DNA of 18,844 bases, from positions 1-18,844 of the forward strand of contig CAJKMT010000031.1 in assembly GCA_905201055.1 (NCBI GenBank), in the 5' to 3' direction. Every line of letters starts with the position of its first letter. Position 1 is the stretch's first letter. Of the stretch, positions 15,616-18,844 are shown one piece after another. This DNA comes from an uncultured Sutterella sp. GTDB lineage: Bacteria > Pseudomonadota > Gammaproteobacteria > Burkholderiales > Burkholderiaceae_F. The notes beneath the pieces were generated by a model that was not told where the DNA came from, did not search any database, and worked only from the letters and a program-made list of their open reading frames with translations. Made by a program: the position numbers and the translations under genes.

Positions 15616-15642
15616 AACCCCAAGATTTTGCATCTTGGGGTT
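15616..15642 (-). terminator. hairpin between yajC and secD, possible attenuator
   Basis: An 11-bp perfect stem, AACCCCAAGAT (15616-15626) and ATCTTGGGGTT (15632-15642), with a 5-base loop, lies six bases after the yajC stop. Read on the minus strand it is followed by only TTTTCAC, so it is a weak terminator. It could reduce readthrough into secD-secF or protect the yajC mRNA end. Confidence 0.5.
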
Positions 15643-15647
15643 ATCAA

Positions 15648-15989
15648 TTAAAACGTCTTAATCGTGCCCTTGGGCAAAACCGTCTGCACGGCCACGCGCT
15701 GCATCGTCAAGGTCACGGGTTCATCCTTGACAGTAGCGATTTGAACGACCATGTAGTCGTCACGAACTTCAACCACACGGCAGGCGATTCCGCCGGCAGT
15801 CAACACTTCATCACCCTTGGTGAGCGCATCAACCATCTTGGCATGCTCTTTTTGGCGTTTTTGTTGCGGACGGATCAAGAAGAACCAGAAAGCCACAAAA
15901 ATCAAAATCATCGGCAACAAGCTCGTCAAAAGACCGGCAGTATCACCGGCAGCAGCCGTTTGCGCAAATGCGTCAGAGATGAAAAACAT
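15648..15989 (-). CDS. yajC: Sec translocon accessory protein YajC
   Basis: Small inner-membrane protein of the SecDF-YajC complex. The 113 residues contain one membrane segment (about 20-39, LLTSLLPMILIFVAFWFF) with a short periplasmic N-terminus. The family signature IRPQQKRQKEHAKMVDAL follows directly, then a cytoplasmic beta-rich domain with GDEVLTAGGI. The ribosome binding site GGAG lies 7 bases upstream of the ATG. The gene keeps the order tgt-yajC-secD-secF seen in many proteobacteria. The 91-base gap to tgt holds a palindrome and a TATAAT, so yajC may have its own promoter. Confidence 0.95.
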   Translation of the reverse strand: MFFISDAFAQTAAAGDTAGLLTSLLPMILIFVAFWFFLIRPQQKRQKEHAKMVDALTKGDEVLTAGGIACRVVEVRDDYMVVQIATVKDEPVTLTMQRVAVQTVLPKGTIKTF

Positions 15990-16014
15990 GAGTTACTCCA
16001 TAAAAAATATCCGA

Positions 16015-16028
16015 TCTCCGATCGGAGA
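16015..16028. promoter_or_regulatory. 14-bp palindrome in the yajC leader
   Basis: TCTCCGATCGGAGA is a perfect palindrome. Read on the minus strand it is followed by TCGGATATTTTTTATGGAG, so a hairpin here (TCTCC/GGAGA with a GATC loop) precedes a U-rich run that leads straight into the yajC ribosome binding site. It could be an operator or a leaky terminator/attenuator between tgt and yajC. Confidence 0.4.
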
Positions 16029-16040
16029 GAAAGTTTCCTA

Positions 16041-16046
16041 ATTATA
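16041..16046 (-). promoter_or_regulatory. possible -10 element for yajC-secD-secF
   Basis: On the minus strand these bases read TATAAT, a perfect -10 consensus, 52 bases upstream of the yajC start. No good -35 is found at 16-18 bp upstream (an A-rich run is there instead), so the call is weak. Transcription from it would include the palindrome in the leader. Confidence 0.3.
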
Positions 16047-16080
16047 CGGGGGATTTCAGCTATTTTTTTAATTCAACACC

Positions 16081-17214
16081 TTAATCCACACCGCGGGCAC
16101 GGTTTCGATAAAACTCTTCCTTCCACTCATCAAATCGATCAGCATCCAACGCATCACGGATTTCCTGCATGAGGTGCAGATAATAGTGAAGGTTGTGAAT
16201 CGTATTGAGTCTAGCCCCTAAAATTTCATTGACCTTTTGCAGGTGATGCAGATAAGCACGGCTGAAATTCTTGCAGGCGTAGCAGTCACAAGTCGGATCG
16301 AGCGGTCTTAAGTCGTCTTTGTACTTGCTGTTTCTGATCTTGATGTCGCCGTAACGGGTAAAAAGCCAGCCGTTGCGGGCATTACGGGTCGGCATCACGC
16401 AGTCGAACATATCAATGCCCTGACTGACACCTTCAACCAAATCTTCGGGCGTACCAACCCCCATCAGATAACGCGGCTTATCCTCGGGCAGCTGCCAGAC
16501 GATTTTTTCCATAATGCGATGCATCTCTTCTTTAGGTTCGCCGACTGACAGACCGCCCACCGCGTAACCGTGGAACCCGATTTCGGTGAGCCCTTTGAGA
16601 GATTCCTCGCGCAAATGTTCATACATGCCGCCCTGAACAATGCCGAAAAGGGCATTGGGATTGCCCAAACGCTCAAACTCATCCTTACTGCGGCGGGCCC
16701 AACGAAGCGACATGCGCATTGATTTGGCCGCCTCCTCCTCGGTGGCAGGACGATCATTGATCTTATAGGGCGTGCATTCATCAAAAACCATCACGATGTC
16801 GCTGTTTAAGACTCGCTGAATCTGCATGGAGACTTCGGGAGTTAAAAAGAGCTTGTCACCGTTGATGGGAGAGGCAAACTTCACCCCCTCTTCGGTAATC
16901 TTTCTCAGTCCTTTGAGGGAAAAGACCTGAAAGCCGCCCGAGTCGGTCAAAATCGGTTTATTCCAACCCATAAACCCGTGCAGGCCGCCGTGCTTTTCAA
17001 TCACGTCCAGTCCCGGTCGAAGCCACAAATGGAAAGTATTGCCCAAAATAATTTGAGATCCGATTTCATTGAGCTCATTCGGGGCCATGGCTTTCACCGT
17101 GCCGTAAGTGCCTACCGGCATAAAAATCGGCGTTTGCACCACACCGTGGTTGAGTTTCATTTCACCGCGGCGAGCCTTGCCGCTTTTTTTCTTTAATGTA
17201 AATTCCAGGCTCAC
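16081..17214 (-). CDS. tgt: queuine tRNA-ribosyltransferase (tRNA-guanine transglycosylase)
   Basis: Exchanges guanine-34 of GUN tRNAs for preQ1, the precursor base of queuosine. The 377 residues form a TIM barrel with a zinc site. LTDSGGFQVFS contains the active-site Asp91. FDCVMPTRNARNG contains the nucleophile Asp271. The zinc ligands Cys309, Cys311, Cys314 and His340 lie in CDCYAC and NTIHNLHYY. All correspond to E. coli residues with consistent offsets. The start is a GTG, 3 bases after the queA stop, with GGAG eight bases upstream, so it is translationally close to queA. Confidence 0.97.
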   Translation of the reverse strand: MSLEFTLKKKSGKARRGEMKLNHGVVQTPIFMPVGTYGTVKAMAPNELNEIGSQIILGNTFHLWLRPGLDVIEKHGGLHGFMGWNKPILTDSGGFQVFSLKGLRKITEEGVKFASPINGDKLFLTPEVSMQIQRVLNSDIVMVFDECTPYKINDRPATEEEAAKSMRMSLRWARRSKDEFERLGNPNALFGIVQGGMYEHLREESLKGLTEIGFHGYAVGGLSVGEPKEEMHRIMEKIVWQLPEDKPRYLMGVGTPEDLVEGVSQGIDMFDCVMPTRNARNGWLFTRYGDIKIRNSKYKDDLRPLDPTCDCYACKNFSRAYLHHLQKVNEILGARLNTIHNLHYYLHLMQEIRDALDADRFDEWKEEFYRNRARGVD

Positions 17215-17217
17215 GAC

Positions 17218-18264
17218 TTACTCCGGTTTTTTCTCAAGCAACATCGCATCCCCGTAGCTGAAGAAGCGATAGTGTTCTTTAATCGCGTACTGATAGGCCG
17301 AATCGATACGTTCTTTACCGGCCAAGGCCGACACCAGCATCAAAAGCGTGGATTTCGGCAAGTGGAAATTCGTAATCAGCGCATCAATGATTTTGAATTC
17401 ATAGCCGGGCTTGATAAATAATCTCGTATCGCGCGCTCCGGCACGAATGACGCCTTTTTCAACGGCTGCGCTTTCCAAGGCACGCAAACTCGTCGTGCCG
17501 ACGGAGACCACACGGCGCCCTTCTTTCTTTGCTTTGTTGACTGCCTCAGCCGTTTCTTCACTAATGGTGTACCACTCCGAGTGCATGACGTGTTCAGACA
17601 GTTTTTCAACCCGAACCGGCTGGAACGTTCCCGCTCCCACATGAAGAGTCACAAAAACAATTTGAATGCCCTTTTTCTTAAGTTCCTGCATCACCTCTTC
17701 GGTAAAGTGCAGACCGGCCGTGGGTGCTGCCACCGCTCCGGGCGTCTTGGCATAAACCGTTTGATAACGCGCTTCATCGCTTTTGTCGGCAGCGTGTTCA
17801 ATGTAGGGCGGCAAAGGAACTTTGCCAAAGACATCCAATACTTCCAAAACAGGATCTGTAAAACGCAGTGCGAAAAATTCGCCTTCGCGTCCCGTTACTT
17901 CCACGCGTTCCTCACGCCCTTCGGCTTCAAATACCAAAAATGTTCCCGCTTTGGGGCTTTTACTGGCACGAGCCATGGCAATTGCCGTGTACTCTCCCGT
18001 AATGCGTTCAATCAAAACCTCAACAGCTCCCCCCGTTTCTTTTTTACCCAAAAGACGAGCTTTGATGACCTTGGTGTTATTCATCACCAGGAGATCATCG
18101 GGACGAAGCAGGTTGACGATATCTTTAAAGTGCCAGTCTTCCAAACGATCCGGCATTACGTGCAAAAGACGGCTGGAAGAACGGTCCTTAAGGGGAAACT
18201 GTGCGATTCGATCCTGAGGCAGATCGAAATCAAAATCAGATAACAATAATTCGTGTTCAGACAT
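17218..18264 (-). CDS. queA: S-adenosylmethionine:tRNA ribosyltransferase-isomerase
   Basis: Adds and rearranges the ribosyl part of S-adenosylmethionine on preQ1-tRNA to give epoxyqueuosine-tRNA. A TTG at 18279 would extend the frame, but the ATG at 18264 gives the canonical start MSEHELLLSDFDFDLPQDRI and a 348-residue protein of usual length. Motifs: RSSSRLLHV, AAPTAGLHFTEEVM, VTLHVGAGTFQPV, SVGTTSLRALESAA and ITNFHLPKSTLLMLVSAL. The ribosome binding site is weak. It is the first gene of the cluster with tgt, yajC, secD and secF. Its product is the substrate of the QueH protein encoded at 5723-6316. Confidence 0.96.
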   Translation of the reverse strand: MSEHELLLSDFDFDLPQDRIAQFPLKDRSSSRLLHVMPDRLEDWHFKDIVNLLRPDDLLVMNNTKVIKARLLGKKETGGAVEVLIERITGEYTAIAMARASKSPKAGTFLVFEAEGREERVEVTGREGEFFALRFTDPVLEVLDVFGKVPLPPYIEHAADKSDEARYQTVYAKTPGAVAAPTAGLHFTEEVMQELKKKGIQIVFVTLHVGAGTFQPVRVEKLSEHVMHSEWYTISEETAEAVNKAKKEGRRVVSVGTTSLRALESAAVEKGVIRAGARDTRLFIKPGYEFKIIDALITNFHLPKSTLLMLVSALAGKERIDSAYQYAIKEHYRFFSYGDAMLLEKKPE

Positions 18265-18380
18265 GGCTTTACCGGCCAAAAAAAGTTAAAAGAGACCATA
18301 TCTTACCGAATTTTCAACAACTAGGCACCCATTAGAAAGAACGACAGAAAAGGACTGTTACAAAGGCGAGGTTTTAATAC

Positions 18381-18409
18381 TTGAAAATGAGAATGATTAT
18401 CGTTAATAT
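18381..18409 (+). promoter_or_regulatory. Fur-box promoter (iron-repressed)
   Basis: TTGAAA (18381-18386) and TAATAT (18404-18409), spaced by exactly 17 bp, form a sigma-70-type promoter. The 19-bp GAAAATGAGAATGATTATC (18383-18401) matches the E. coli Fur consensus GATAATGATAATCATTATC at 16 of 19 positions and covers the -35/-10 spacer, where bound Fur-Fe would block RNA polymerase. It points to the right. It lies about 120 bp upstream of queA on the other strand, so an effect on queA is possible but less likely. Confidence 0.75.
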
Positions 18410-18415
18410 ACGAAT

Positions 18416-18655
18416 CGCAATCTTTTTACTGATCGTAAGCTTCACGCAAGATTCGTGCGATAAAGTAACGATTAAGTAAGAAGTTTGAGCGATTTTCCAA
18501 ACGGCGGGGGCCAAAAAGGGGTGGAAACTGAAGTTTGGAAAAATCTCTCCCAGCTCAATGAGCGTTTGTTTGTGTCTCCTTAACAAAAAACGTTCTAGTC
18601 CTAAAGACTTCTTTGGTCCAAGCAAAAGCCGGCGCTCCAACGCCGGCTTTTGTTA
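18416..18655 (+). ncRNA. candidate Fur-regulated small RNA, about 240 nt
   Basis: The transcript is predicted between the Fur-box promoter and the terminator at 18624-18658. No recognisable protein is encoded. RNA structure is visible. A 5' stem-loop has ATCGT (18432-18436) against ACGAT (18468-18472), with CACG/CGTG nested inside. A long stem has TTTTCCAAAC (18493-18502) against GTTTGGAAAA (18533-18542), extended by GA/TC around a bulged A. After these comes a less structured CU-rich part (18544-18552 and GTCTCCTTAAC at 18574-18584) that is complementary to AAGGAG-type ribosome binding sites. A run of A and the terminator hairpin follow. This order (structure, anti-Shine-Dalgarno region, U-rich terminator) is typical of Hfq-type trans-acting RNAs. 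The start site is inferred from the -10. A 33-codon frame with a TTG start (18485-18583) also fits inside, so a small or dual-function gene is the alternative. Confidence 0.6.
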
Positions 18656-18658
18656 TTT
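18624..18658. terminator. strong bidirectional intrinsic terminator
   Basis: An 11-bp perfect stem, AAAAGCCGGCG (18624-18634) and CGCCGGCTTTT (18641-18651), with loop CTCCAA, followed by GTTATTT on the plus strand. The reverse strand also ends in TTTT. It ends the candidate small RNA on the plus strand and the 35-codon gene on the minus strand. Confidence 0.88.
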
Positions 18659-18671
18659 CTGCTCACACTCT

Positions 18672-18779
18672 TTAAATCGCGTTAAGCACCGCCAAAACAC
18701 CGCTTAAAGTCAGAATCGTGAAAGAGACCGAAAAAATCGTCTGCGCCACCAAGTCAGCCAACCAATAATATTTTTGCAT
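18672..18779 (-). CDS. small single-pass membrane protein, 35 residues, unknown function
   Basis: An ATG on the minus strand at 18779 opens 35 codons ending in TAA. TGGAGA (18790-18785) lies 5 bases upstream as a good ribosome binding site. The product starts MQKYYWLADLVAQ and continues with one hydrophobic helix (about residues 12-34, QTIFSVSFTILTLSGVLAVL) that reaches almost the C-terminus. Few charges are present: Lys3 and Asp9 only. It is too short for standard gene calling. Small proteins of this form often bind larger membrane complexes, such as cytochrome bd oxidase or transporters, but no partner is indicated here and it does not match CydX as I remember it. Promoter-like elements upstream and the terminator downstream make a complete unit. 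Confidence 0.65.
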   Translation of the reverse strand: MQKYYWLADLVAQTIFSVSFTILTLSGVLAVLNAI

Positions 18780-18810
18780 TTTTATCTCCAGATCATTTTT
18801 TGATACTTTT

Positions 18811-18839
18811 ATTATCTATGATTTAATAATAAATTTAAA
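18811..18839 (-). promoter_or_regulatory. probable promoter of the 35-codon gene
   Basis: On the minus strand TTTAAA (18839-18834) and GATAAT (18816-18811) are 17 bp apart, in a very AT-rich stretch that may act as an UP-like element. The start would be near 18804, about 25 bases before the ATG. An inverted repeat ATCA-N5-TGAT (18792-18804) overlaps the expected start and could be an operator. Confidence 0.45.
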
Positions 18840-18844
18840 TTATT

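Noticed and set aside
17581..18243. A 220-codon plus-strand frame opposite queA
   Set aside because: It is antisense to a fully recognisable queA, has no ribosome binding site, and reads as a basic, low-meaning sequence. It is a shadow of queA codon use.
18265..18279. TTG start for queA
   Set aside because: The five added residues are not in the family and the ATG at 18264 gives the standard N-terminus.
18374..18640. An 88-codon minus-strand frame across the Fur-box region
   Set aside because: It starts inside the terminator stem, has no family resemblance, and runs against the promoter, Fur box and RNA structure on the plus strand. AAGGAG occurs within the frame but no start codon follows at a usable distance.
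18410..18640. hemP-type hemin uptake gene behind the Fur box
   Set aside because: Small hemP genes often follow Fur boxes in betaproteobacteria, but none of the plus-strand frames contains the expected C-terminal YxLRxTRxGKLIL-like motif.
1..18844. CRISPR arrays, tRNA/rRNA genes, insertion sequences or prophage genes
   Set aside because: I saw no regularly spaced repeats, no tRNA or rRNA-like segments and no transposase or integrase reading frames.

Overview
The window looks like a chromosomal core region of a betaproteobacterium, probably order Burkholderiales and possibly a gut-type Sutterellaceae relative. This is inferred from the ridA-recG-oxyR cluster, the queA-tgt-yajC-secD-secF cluster, the paired DUF2868 / GTPase-DUF3482 genes and the moderate GC content. 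The genus cannot be proved from the window. I saw no insertion sequence, prophage, CRISPR array, tRNA or rRNA.

Layout. Positions 1-19 hold the first codons of a minus-strand gene with a strong ribosome binding site. Positions 20-660 are a gene-poor divergent region with several inverted repeats. Positions 681-4094 are a plus-strand operon ridA-recG-oxyR, closed by a hairpin terminator. Positions 4135-5651 are the minus-strand pair yggS-proC. queH (5723-6316, plus) runs tail to tail into lgt (6313-7104, minus). thiM-thiE (7198-8647, plus) are thiamine salvage and condensation genes. Positions 8720-11638 hold a membrane protein (DUF2868) and a GTPase (DUF3482), ending in a strong terminator. 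Positions 11832-12617 encode a secreted solute-binding-fold protein that resembles periplasmic cyclohexadienyl dehydratase, with no transporter genes beside it. Positions 12683-18264 are the minus-strand cluster queA-tgt-yajC-secD-secF, which combines queuosine tRNA modification with the accessory Sec translocase.

The least ordinary part is the right end. Between queA and the window edge there is a promoter whose spacer is filled by a near-consensus Fur box (18383-18401). It is followed by about 240 nt with a long inverted repeat, a CU-rich anti-Shine-Dalgarno stretch, an A-rich tract and a strong intrinsic terminator. No convincing protein gene lies in this stretch. This is the expected layout of an iron-repressed small regulatory RNA of the RyhB/PrrF/NrrF functional type, though no sequence similarity to those is claimed. 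Facing it, and sharing the terminator, is a 35-codon gene for a small membrane protein with its own promoter-like elements and a good ribosome binding site.

Functional links: queH, queA and tgt belong to one pathway (queuosine), two of them next to secDF. RidA, OxyR and RecG fit damage and stress protection. The Fur-type element adds iron control. Start codons were moved from the longest reading frame for yggS, thiM, the DUF3482 GTPase, secD and queA, on the basis of ribosome binding sites and family N-termini.
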